A stretch of DNA of 64,000 bases, taken from NCBI GenBank assembly GCA_035236585.1, contig CP141139.1:39069217-39133216 (forward strand), written 5' to 3'. The stretch's first letter is position 1, and each line of letters begins with the position of its first letter. Origin of the DNA: Warburgia ugandensis (Eukaryota > Streptophyta > Magnoliopsida > Canellales > Canellaceae). Made by a program: the position numbers and the translations under genes. Under the pieces are notes generated by a model. The model saw only the letters and a program-made list of their open reading frames with translations, made no database searches and had not been told where the DNA came from. Shown in pieces: positions 25,841-36,700 of the stretch.

Positions 25841-26459
25841 ATGAGAGCTTTTTGAAATAAAACAAGTTAGAAAATTGGGACCCACTTGAAGACTTCTTTC
25901 TTACACTCTTTGTCCTACTCAACCAAAGGAAGGGACCACTTAAGGTATGAACGATTTTCTCATTCAAGGTGGTACATTACTACTCATTTCCATGTGAATA
26001 AATGAGAAAAAATAAGTAACATTGATGGAGAAAGAGAAGGAGATAAAGAGAGAGACAATTTATAAAAATTATGCGGTTAAAATTCATCTTACTTTTCAAG
26101 CACTTAAAGGCTAAGATTTGTCCTTGTTAATGCACATATCAAGCAACCAATGGATACACACTCCAACAAAGACAGACCAATGAGAAGTTACACTACAATG
26201 ATGACCAGACTAAAATCCCATTAGTGGAGATTTTTTCAGAGGGCTACCTACCTATTTTCAAGGAGAGAAAAAATCTAAGTTCAAGGGGGGAGAAGTCCCA
26301 CCTTGCTTAAATCCTATTGGATGGAGAAATTTATAGTGGGCCTAGAGAAAAATAAGGGAAAACCAGGGGTGTCTAAGAAAATAATGAAATCTAAGCAATG
26401 GGAAAAGAGAAAGGAAAAAGGAGATAAAGCAAAGAAGAAAATATAGAGAACAAGGAGAG

Positions 26460-28716
26460 TAAGGCAAGTACTCCATGTGTATACATGCTCACTGCTAGTT
26501 GCATTCTTAGCCCGAGATTGGTACTATTTTATCTACTATTTTTCCTTGATTTTTCATGACTCTTGTTAAAAATTTGAAGCACTATTAGATGGCTGATTTC
26601 AATATTTATCTAGCACAAAAATTTGGTTGATAAAATATTTGGATTTCATAAGTTTTATTGGCCAAGTTTTCAGCTTAATTGTAGTGTAATTGTGCATTGT
26701 TTTGAGAAAGTTTTTCAAAAGTGCATACACAATTTTCTGAGAGGTCACTATTATCTTAACAAACATTATTTGAGCATGTGTTTCATACAAAATTCTGTTC
26801 AAAGATAGGTTAGAAAGAGACATTTTTATGAGAAGGAAAACAGTGTATAAAAATGAGTTTAAAACGTTGTTATACATTTACTATTTTGCATGTTTTGATT
26901 AGCATTTCAAATTGGGATTTCATCTTTTTAACATGTTAAATATGCTTCTTCTAGTTCCATTTTTCTTAACTTAAAATTTCAGAAAACTGAGGTTTTCATA
27001 AAGGTTTTATGCTCATGAAAATAGTGGTTAAAAGATGACTATGAAAGGAAGTTATATGCTTTGTTTGGACAATTTTTTTTTTTATTAATAGAATTTCCTA
27101 TCAAGTTGCTTAACATTTTGGCTTGAAAATAGTACTTGACAATCATATTTGGGACTCTAAAGTTGAGTCATGAAAAGTGAATCATTAGCAAGTTTGCTAG
27201 CTTGTTAAAAACATTATCTTTAAGAGGTTATGTTGAGCTAATTTGAGCATGTTATCTACCTGAAAAAGGGTAAAGTTTAAAACATAATTTGAAGATATAT
27301 CATGTCTAGTTTTATTATAAAAATATGCTAGATAAATGGTGTCCTGAATGTGGTTTAAAAACTATGTAATTTAATGCTAAACGATGCTTGATTTTTGCCT
27401 AAGTTATGCCATGATAGTGTGTTTCTAAAAGTGATTTCAAAAAGAGACACAATCACTTATTTTAGCTCAAGAATGAGCTGTGATTATGAACTTGTAAATT
27501 CTCTTAGTAAATCTATTATAATTATATGATTTTGATAAGTGCATGGATGAGTTTTACAAAATGCATGAGGGTATAGTGATATGTGCCCAATATTATCTCT
27601 ATATATGAGAAAAGGTAATGAGCCTAATAAGAGCTATGCTAGGAGATTTTTGATAGGTTGGCTACTTGGTCTCCAACCACTAGAGGTGGTAAGGTATTCA
27701 TGCGCAAAGAGTACCACCATTTTTCTCAACTCATGTGGAAGGTACAACCACTGGATGCAATCATGGCACCCTTTCGAAACATATCTATATGCTCCCGTGA
27801 GGATACGGTGGTAATCCATATAGGATATTGAAGGACACACGTTGTAGCTTACATAAGTATAGCTGAGCCCAAGAGATTTTTGTGTTTTGTGCTCCTAAAG
27901 AGTGTGATTAAGATTCGATAGATGAACCTAGATGAGTACTCAAGATAGTATTGACAAACATGCCAATAAGAGTTTGGTGAAACCCTATAGACACTAGAGT
28001 ATTCTTAGTGATTAATTGATATCATACTTTTATAATCTTGATGCATCATGATATTACTTGAGTTGTCAAGTTATTATACTTGTTTCTCTATAAATGCAAA
28101 GATAGATTGATGTATGCATGTGCTATGATGCATTGCATTGATCGATTAATAAGAATTTACTCTTGAGGTTTTATTACATACAAACCTGATTTCAAACTCA
28201 TTTGAGTGCTTATGTATTGTATACAACAATTCTCAAAGTTGTAATTTTGGTTTTATCTACTAAGTATCTTTGCATACTAAATACATTATAGATCCTACAA
28301 TTTTTTGTGGAATGGCAAAAGTCATGGACTACAAGATTTAAGGAGCTAGAGATCAAAAGTGTTTATGAAAGTGACTCAAAAAGTGAGACACCAGTTGCAA
28401 TAAAAACTATATTTATTATTCGTTATGTTTTTCTTTGGACTGTTGATGTAATAAAGCACTATATGCTAGACTTTAATCATGGTAGATCTTTACATTATTA
28501 TTTATGCTATGAATGGTAATGTGTGGAGTATTTTTAAATTAAATATTGTGTGTGGACTCAGATGTGAGTCTTAATTTTCATACCTGGGTTTGACCCTCAG
28601 TGTTTTGAAAACAATTTTTGAAAAAAAATAAAAAATAAAATTCAAATAGTAATCTCAACTTTCAAAATGTATGTCTTTAAAATTGTGTTAAAAAAATGGG
28701 GGAGTCACAATTATGG
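26460..28716 (+). mobile_element. LTR-like sequence, probably a gypsy LTR lacking a clear 5' end
   Basis: Texture and order of segments resemble the 3' two thirds of the other large gypsy LTRs in this window: long AT-rich stretch, one GC-richer block (27,640-27,830), then ...cctgggtttgaccctcagtgttttgaaaac, A tracts, and an end like gggggagtcacaa at 28,699-28,711. I found no matching TG start or target duplication, so limits and family are uncertain. The two overlapping open frames at 27,581-27,840 fall in the GC-richer block on opposite strands and are not supported. Confidence 0.35.
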
Positions 28717-29480
28717 ACAATTGGACTGAAGTATAATAGACTTACTTTCAGGAATGAGTCTAGAGAGGAGGGTAGACTTTGTGATAACATTCAATCTCTC
28801 ATTTGTTGGTATTGGTGTCAAATCATAAGGCTTTCAAAGGGATATCAGAGAACAAATTGAGAAGAAATTGGTCAACCTGCTAGAGATGGAACTTAGCCTT
28901 AGACATTAGACCAAGACGGACATCACCACCTTTCGGAAAGATTAAATTTAACTTTGATGGTTCTAGTGTTGTTAATCCAAGGCCTTCTAGAAATGGGGGT
29001 CAGTAGATAATTTCAGAATGACATTTTCAGGACCAACTAGAATTGCAGACTCTAATGAAGCTGAGATTTCTTCTCTTTTGATTCGTATGAGGAATTGGTT
29101 TGAGGAACTAAGATGCAAATCCTTTTTCACCATTGCTGATCAAAGAAGATTCTCTTAATGTTATTCGATGGTTTACTTCTTCTAAAGAGACTCCATGGAG
29201 ATTTTAGAATTTCACCGATAAGGTTAAAGCTTTACTGGAGATTCGTGAAACTAGCTTCAGCATGTGAAGAGATCAGCGAATTTCATAGAGTATGACTTGA
29301 CCAGGAGTAGAGTTCTGGTAGGTGTACAATTACTTTATGATTCTATTTTTTTTCTAACTTTGTTTTAATCAAACTTCTTCGCTGCTATCTCTTTTAATTT
29401 ATAATTCTATTGTTATCTATTTTTTTTGTTGTAGTCAAACTTCCTTAGTCTGGTATCTTTTTTATATTATTATTACTAAC
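28716..29480 (+). pseudogene. L1-type LINE remnant: RNase H domain
   Basis: From about 28,920 a plant RNase H-like domain can be read across several frameshifts: KIKFNFDGSS at 28,939-28,968 (first catalytic Asp in the FDGS motif), ADSNEAEISSLLIRMRNW near 29,050-29,100 (the conserved Glu), and DSLNVIRWF near 29,150 (second Asp). This order is found at the C-terminus of many plant L1 LINE polyproteins and in related stand-alone RNase H genes. No reverse transcriptase precedes it, and a T-rich stretch follows. Confidence 0.6.
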
Positions 29481-31016
29481 AACGGGCCATCTAAGGTCCA
29501 ACAGGACAGACTATTCAGGAAGTCTATCGCTGCTTATACGACGTTGAATTATACAAATGGTAATGAGGAATTTGAGCCGTAAGCGAGTCTCTCTTCAACT
29601 GCCCGGTAAGCCCATTATAGAAGGGATGAAAACTGATTTAGGTCAAATACAGCATGAGGGAGAAAAGCCATCTGATTGAGTATAACATGTGAGAACATTC
29701 ATCAGTAATGACCCTTGATGGACCCCCAATCTCCTCTTCCTCCACAATCTCATATGGCTTTTCCATTGCATGCTTCCTAATTTCTGAAACAATCTAAATA
29801 AGTTTAAATCAAATCCGTCTCATTCGAGGACACGTGGTTGAAATATGTGGAACCAATATTGAAAATGCGATTCACTTGCATTTTTAATCATTCCTTATGA
29901 CATATATTGATGAAAGGCATGAAATTCTATTCAGAATCTTTGCCATTTGATTGGGGGGCATTCTGGATATCATCCCCTCTCTCGCGAACTTCTACATTAC
30001 AATGTTTCAGAGACAATATCTCTACTTCAGCCCACACTCCCAATTTCAACCTTGATCGAGAGAACAACAATAAACAAATAATCCTATGCAAAAGAGATCT
30101 GGACGTTGGCCGGATACAAAAGGATTTGAGCTTTTATTTATTTTGTTGGTAGAGACTAGAAGGTGCACCATAAGTCACCGAAGTCACCAACAGTAGAAAT
30201 GGAAAAACAAGTAACAACCGCAAGCAGAGAAACATGTTTTTGGGGTTTCTCTCTCCTTTTATTTTAGGGCAGCTGCGTACGCGGTGGCCGACTGACCACT
30301 ATAGATCCAAGGTGGAGCAACAGACTTTCAGAGTAGCTTGTCGTTATGGAACTTACTCGGCCCTTACTAATAAAGCGTCACCTTTAAAAAACACATACAC
30401 ATAACAGATGGATACCTAGAGAGATAAACCAATAGATTTTTCCTTCTCCAATGAGGACAGAATAGTCGATTACCACTGTGACCCATGAGGAAGTCAGAAA
30501 GAAGATTTAACATTATCCAGTTTTAAGCTCTCACCTACAGCATGTTCAATCCGGTACGTCCATTTCGCTTTGCTATTTGGTGCAGAAACTAGTACCCTTT
30601 TGTTGTTGATCTCAGCCTCTCTGCTGTGCTGGCATCAGCTTTGGCATGTATTGCCCACCTCGCAAGTACATCAGGGTGGGGAAAGTGGTAGCCAGATCAT
30701 CCACGTGGTGGCCCACCACACAATAGCCGTTTCTGTCAAACGAATGGTCCACATTGCATTCTCATAGTATTCATGTTGGAGATTACCAAGTCATTGCAGT
30801 TTCATAGTAACAGTATGGATCATTTGAAGCTGCAGACCCCTTGAAATTCCAATGTCACTCCCCTGATTAATTTTTATAGATCATCTCTACCCATTAAACT
30901 ATTTTCCAATTTTCTTTTAAGCTAAGCTGAGAAACTCTAGGAAGAACAAGAAAAGGTAGATCCTTGCCGTAAGCATTACATTGCAAAAGAGCTGTTGCAT
31001 AAAAAAGCCAATAAAT
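29481..31016. other. Intergenic sequence
   Basis: No gene, repeat unit or mobile element recognised. The open frames here (29,907-30,152; 30,570-30,767) lack any familiar motif and any support from splicing or codon pattern. It lies downstream of the HRQ1 gene. Confidence 0.4.
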
Positions 31017-31190
31017 GGGCAGCCCAGTGCACAACGCTCTTACATGGGGTTTGGGGAAGAGGCAGACAGCAAAGGGTCTATAATATGCAACCTTATCTTG
31101 CATTTTTGCAAAATGATGTTTCCACGCCTCAAACCCGTGACCTCTAGGTCAAACGATGACAACTTTACCATTGCACCAAAGGCTCCCCTT
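31017..31190 (-). mobile_element. Au-type SINE (minus)
   Basis: tRNA-derived short element. On the minus strand it starts aaggggagcctttggtgcaatgg (A-box like), then gacctagaggtcacgggtttgaggc (B-box like), then the conserved body gcaaaaatgcaagataaggttgc and an end like gttgtgcactgggctgccc. This order and wording match the plant Au SINE family. Flanks hold only a weak possible target duplication (aaaagccaat / aaaagtgccaat). It sits about 155 bp downstream of the HRQ1 stop. Confidence 0.8.
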
Positions 31191-31282
31191 CACACAAAAG
31201 TGCCAATCTCCACTAAATATACTAACAAAATGAAGCCGAATTAAACAGCCTTCCTATTTCGAAAGATCGGACGACCATCCTC

Positions 31283-31288
31283 TTTATT
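31283..31288 (-). terminator. Poly(A) signal of the HRQ1 gene
   Basis: AATAAA on the minus strand (tttatt on plus), 57 nt after the TGA stop at 31,345-31,347 and before the SINE. It is the first canonical signal after the stop. Confidence 0.55.
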
Positions 31289-31344
31289 AAGTCCCTCAAG
31301 TGATGCGTGTAGACCAGAAAAACATGTTTCAGGCCATTAGGTGG

Positions 31345-33732
31345 TCAAGAAACTCCAGAAGTTTCAGAAGACTCCTGTCTCCTTTCAAAGTAAGATTCCT
31401 CGGCTTCAATAACACCCTGCACACAAAAAATTGCACTATGCTGCAGAAGGATTCTGGTCTGTGGATTCAACTTCTATAAAAAAACATTCATTGATACAAA
31501 CCTTGAGAATCATAATGGCTGCAATTTTGTCCAGAACTTCATTATACTCACCACAAGAAGGTGTCTGCAACATGCAAGAACCTTGAGAAAGGAAGATCAA
31601 ATTCCAAGAAAAATAAGACATGGTATGTTGAAAACTGACCTGAATACAATTTGGACAACCTGAGTTGTTCGAGCAGTTGCATGTCATGACAAGTTCCAAT
31701 GCAGCAGTCAAGAGTTCTCTGAAGAGCGGTGGCACCTATGAAACAGTTTTAAAGTGGTTGGGTGACCTGGCAGTTAAACTTTTTAATTTACAAATTTTAT
31801 GAATTTGAAGGGGAGCTTTGGCGCAACAGTAGAGCTGTCGTTGTGTGACCTTAAGGTCACGGATTCAAGGCGTGGAAACAGCCTCTTGCAAAATGCAAGG
31901 TAAGGCTGCGTACTATTGACCCCTTGTGGTCCGCCCCTTCCTTGGACCCCGCATATGCAGGAGCTTTGTGCATCGGGCAGCCCTTGACAAATTTTATGAA
32001 TTTGCATACCTTCATTTGCTTATAAATGGTTGAAAATAAATATCAACTAAGAAACTCGATTTAGCATTGCTGTATCTGCGTCCCACCTCTGAATAATCTG
32101 ACTTGCTCATCTCATTGCTCTATATGTAGATGCCTTATAGATAAAAAAAATCACATTATTTGGATGACTCTAGCATCTAAAAAGCATGTGAAATGTTCTG
32201 CTTAGGAATGGGCAGCTTAAAAACTTCATAAAAAATGCACAGTATTACAGTGGCTAAAATCATCCAAACCGCATGCTTTTTTATCTATAAGAGAAATCTA
32301 GTGCAATGAGATTAACAGCTCTGATCACAGATAGGTGAGCCCCGTAAAATGTAGTCACCAGAACACACATCATAGTGCAACCAATTTAGCATTCCTCCAC
32401 CATGATTAGAAACCAATAAATGTGTTGAGCAATTTTATCATAATTTTCTCAGACAAAATAGCCCCTGAATATATTCACATGTGATAATCATCTAATACAT
32501 TTCCCATGCTATAACTCATTGAGGCTGATAATGCACATATATAGTGTAGCACCCTGTAGTTAGGAAAAACCACTTTATGCTTGGCAAAGCAAAAGGGTAT
32601 TTGGACTAGAGAGGCACTAAGGACATGTGACTTACCTGTACTGAAACACCAATGCCTCCAGGATGCTGATCATAGAGTAGAATTCTTTCTGGGATATAGC
32701 GAGTTTCATGGGGGTTTGCACACTCCGAACTCAAGTCCGAGGAATTGCACATTATATACCTTTATATGAAACAAAAAGGGTTGTCAGTCATGTTACCAAT
32801 TAGCGCCAACTGCAGCTTATATGTTATTTTGTGACCTTAAGATAAATGAGGGTTGACATGTTCAAAAACAGAGCATTGAATGCTTGATACTGATGATGAA
32901 TAGAGAAGTCCACATCATGGACATACTTGCCGTATGCAAGCTGACAGCATACAGTGACAGATATAGGCGACAGCTATAACTTCATAACAAATATTAAACA
33001 TATTTCTTCATGGAGCGAAGGACAGCTTCCATGCAATTTTATTGCTGAATGCATTTGCTCACAGGGGAAAAAAAATCTTCCACCCTTGTTCTGTATGTGC
33101 AGCAGGCCTGACAACCCATCCATCAGAAGTGGGGGCAACTGCAAAGATCAACTAAGAAAGAAGAAAATGGTTCCCTGGGCAAGTAATATTAACAGTTCTC
33201 TTCTTTTTCCTTTTTTTGGTGAAAAGTGACATTAAGCAGTTTGCTTTCTTGTAAATTTTTATTTGAAGTGAGAGACTCACAGAGGTATTATATTAAGCAG
33301 AGCATGAGAGGCACCATGAAGGCCTGCACGAAATGAGAACTTTTGAACCTCCACTGCTACTTTTATTGACGGAGGAACACGGATCCAGACTGCCTGTTAA
33401 GATGTGAAGACAAGGGAAAATGACAGGGACTAACATGAGTATGCTTGAAGGCAATTATATGACAACCAAATCACCAGATATTGTGTTTATTTATCCACTG
33501 GGAATGACAATAATGTGTCTCATATCAACCCACTGGGAATGAAAATAACGTGTCTCGTATCAACCTGTGAATCATATGAGAATTTAGGGAGTGAAAGATC
33601 AACTGTATCAAATATTTGGTTGCTTCCTCGCCAAATACGGTAGAAGCCAAACCATGTAGTTGTTACTTTGCACATATTTGTTCGGGCAGCTGTTCTTGAA
33701 TGCTGGGCATTTGATACCTTCACAGGATAGGC
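31345..33732 (-). CDS. HRQ1: HRQ1 last six exons, DUF1998 and cysteine cluster
   Basis: 33732-33565 (AYPVKVS to SYDSQ), 33393-33281 (AVWIRVPPS to LLNIIP), 32759-32636 ([20 protein letters not shown] to GVSVQ), 31735-31640 ([19 protein letters not shown] and the CxC...GCPNC cluster), 31564-31502 ([16 protein letters not shown]), 31416-31345 ([13 protein letters not shown] to VS-stop). The cysteines match the metal-binding end typical of Hrq1/DUF1998 proteins. A SINE lies in the intron 31,736-32,635. The donor region of the first of these exons is duplicated in tandem. Confidence 0.88.
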
Positions 33733-36700
33733 CTAAGTGACAGAAGAAAATGCAGCGAATGAGCATCAGTAATATGAGGGTGGGTTCAGGTATTCTGTTA
33801 AATTTCTGTTGAAAGAAGTCAGTCCTATTCCAGATGACTGTCAGTGTTGCAAAAGTATGCACCAAGTACTGTATATTATCTAACACTGCTGACTTTGGCC
33901 ATGGGAATTTTATGATTGCCAGGATCATTCAAAAAGAAACTGAATTGACATGCTACGACCCAAGTTAGAACATGAGAAGATGACGTGATTTGATCCAAGA
34001 ACAGTTAGTGTTCATCTTGAAAATACTAGGTTCATCCAACTGCCAGCAATGGATGCATTGATGAACAATAACTTCAGAATATCTTGAGATAGTGGTCTTG
34101 CACATTTGGGTTCAGGAAGAACTGCTGCTAATCACCTAGTAGTACACGTGTAAGGGTGCACAATACAGTACATGGATAAGTACAATAAAGTCAGGCATCA
34201 AGGTCATTGTAAACATTTCAAAGATTGTGAAGTTGACTTGAACTAGCTAAACCCATCTCAAGATATGCAATTTAATCGGTCACTAATTTAATTCAAGAAA
34301 ACTCAACAAAGTCTGGAATAAGCAAGAGAAGCTTAGAAATTTCTTTGAATGCAAGAGCTGAACCCTCGGGCAACTTTACAGTTTTCAATGCCATCCTAAA
34401 TGTGACCAAAAAGCCACTCACAAAGTTCAAGAACACACCTACACTATTACATTGGAGGACTCAAACAACCAATAATTTTCCTTCAAGCTCACTAAAAGAA
34501 GATACTGTGGATAGTAAAAGTTTTTTTTACCTTCACAATCTTAGTGTCCTTGACACCTAAAATCATGAGGAACAGTTTCAAAATCCCACTGGTGTTATTC
34601 TTGCAACAACTCTCCTCAAATGACCTAAGTTACAAAATGCTATGGCCAAAGTAAACATAACAACATTAAAATGGAGAGGTTTCCATCTTGACAATCTTTT
34701 CGAGGATGCCGTATTGACAATCTTCAGGGGTTTTTTCTTTGTGAAAGTTGGTGGATACAGCTAATTTGAACTCCACAACCTTTGGTTGGAAATAACTGCG
34801 CCTTGGCACTAGGCTAGGTGCACATGCTTGACAATCTTAAGTCCTTCACAACCAAGCACTACTAATCTCCTCCCACTACCTAAAGTCATCTTGGATGGAG
34901 AGCCCAAAGGCTAACCGACAAGATAATGAAATTAGGAATTAGGCTAGTAAAGACTATATAGGTGAGGACACTTCTGTTCTCAATGGAGGAATGCCAAACA
35001 TGTCTCATAGAAAAGCTTTAAACAACTTCTGAAAATCATTAACCATGACTTCACAGCCAAATCAATATCAATTTTTTGAAGGGTTCATGAGGTTTTGTGG
35101 AAGTCAATCACAAAATAGAGCAAAACATTAGCTACATCCTTTCAATACCCTCAATTCTCAAGCTGCAGTCAAGCAAGAGTGAAGTACGCATCTCTTCATT
35201 CATGGTAAATCAGCCCTGATGTGATGGAAGTTCATGAATGAGCCTATAGATGAGGAAGAGTGTTCAAGAGAATAAGGGTAGATAGAGATCAAGAAGTAAG
35301 CCGAAGAAACTCCAAAGCCATGCTCAGGTTAACCACTTGGAGAGGCATTATCCTCTGGTTTCTTCTCCTTTAAAAGTTGATATTGGTAATCTTGATTGGA
35401 TGAAATGAAAGAAGTTTTAGAGGTAAATTATCCTAATTATGAAATCTATCTGGGAATCAAGATCCTCACCCTTGTTACTCATCATATGCAGACACGAGGT
35501 TTGTTGAGGAACAACAGAAGGTGGCAATGGTGATAGCATATTCTTATACTTAGATATCATAGCCCCCAATCAGTCTGATCTGAGAGAATTTTTTATTGCC
35601 TTTACATTTCCAAGAAGGAGCTTGCGTGGAAAGGCACAAGTTGGGGAACATTCTTCCAAGGCATTCACTTGGCTTTCCATCAAATGTATCTCCAGCTTAT
35701 GGAGACACGTCTACAACATAAATGAGAGTCTAGACCAATATAAAGAGGGAAATATTATTTCTTCTGAAATTTGAGAAGCTAATAAGGTAGTGAACTAGCT
35801 CAGCTAGAGAGTGATAAATAGAGGTTCACTTGGCTTTCCATCAAATGGCTTTCCATCAAATGTATCTCCAGCTTATGGAGACACGTCTACAACATAAATG
35901 AGAGTCTAGACCAATATAAAGAGGGAAATATTATTTCTTCTGAAATTTGAGAAGCTAATAAGGTAGTGAACTAGCTCAGCTAGAGAGTGATAAATAGAGG
36001 TTCCACTTCAGAGTGGGATTATTCAGGACATCAAGAGAGCATCTATGGCCTCCCTGAGAATGGATCAAACCTGTCTATGCTGCATATACTGCAACAAAAG
36101 CAGGCTCACTGGGAGAACTTTAAGGCATGAATCATACAATTACACACCCACTAGGTCTGTTCAGTTAGCAGGAAAAGTTTATTTACTTTTCCAAATTTTC
36201 TGATTATCAAACAGGTCCATAGTTACCGACATTGCACTAGAATTTGAACAAAAAGAACCACAGATGGATTAGGCATGGAATAATAGCAAATGTTTTGATT
36301 CTCTGAGATATCATTTGTATCCCAATGTTATAGAAAGTTCCTTCAAATCATGGTCTCAGCTCAACATATAATGCAATTCTTCGACAATAATGGGCATGCT
36401 ACTGATAAACCATAGGATGAGAACAAGTGAAGCAAAGTTAAGAGAGAGACATACAAGGTCACCACCAATGACATGAATATCAGTGTAATCGCGGGTCTTT
36501 GTATAATACTTCAAGTCAGCTTCTTCACAGAAAGCAACCTTTGCTGATAAATCTAAATCCTTCACTAGATACGTTTTTCCTTGATGCATAAAAACAGCGC
36601 CTTCATAAATCTGAATCATCAGATAGGTGGTTAATTGTCATGTCAAAAAGTATCAAAAGGTACAAATAATTAGAAAAATTAAATGCCATTATTTTTCTGA

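Larger units (their letters stand above)
20399..26400 (+). mobile_element. Internal region of gypsy family A, copy 2 (no polymerase)
   Basis: Starts with agtttttaatgctattgtcaggg, the decayed primer-binding-like motif. It is collinear with 2,306-7,633 except for two insertions, at 23,428-23,894 and 25,605-25,840. Gag remnants lie at about 21,650-22,960; ARHPNFSWSQDNYP is readable at 22,005-22,046. The post-pol type segment (aacatcggggacaatatttaatttaagtctagggg) lies at 23,187-23,225. As in copy 1, no polymerase domains are present, so the loss predates the tandem arrangement. Microsatellite (TA) at about 20,958-20,987. Homology fades near 26,400; no third LTR follows. Confidence 0.65.

Noticed and set aside
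27581..27840. Open frames on both strands
   Set aside because: Mutual shadows in a GC-richer block of LTR-like DNA.
29490..29640. Possible organellar or gene fragment near aacgggccatctaagg
   Set aside because: Texture differs from the surroundings but no protein or RNA could be recognised.
31808..31986. tRNA gene (A and B boxes)
   Set aside because: No cloverleaf; the body and 18-bp target duplication show a SINE.
32581..32769. Plus-strand open frame
   Set aside because: Antisense to the HRQ1 exon 32,759-32,636.
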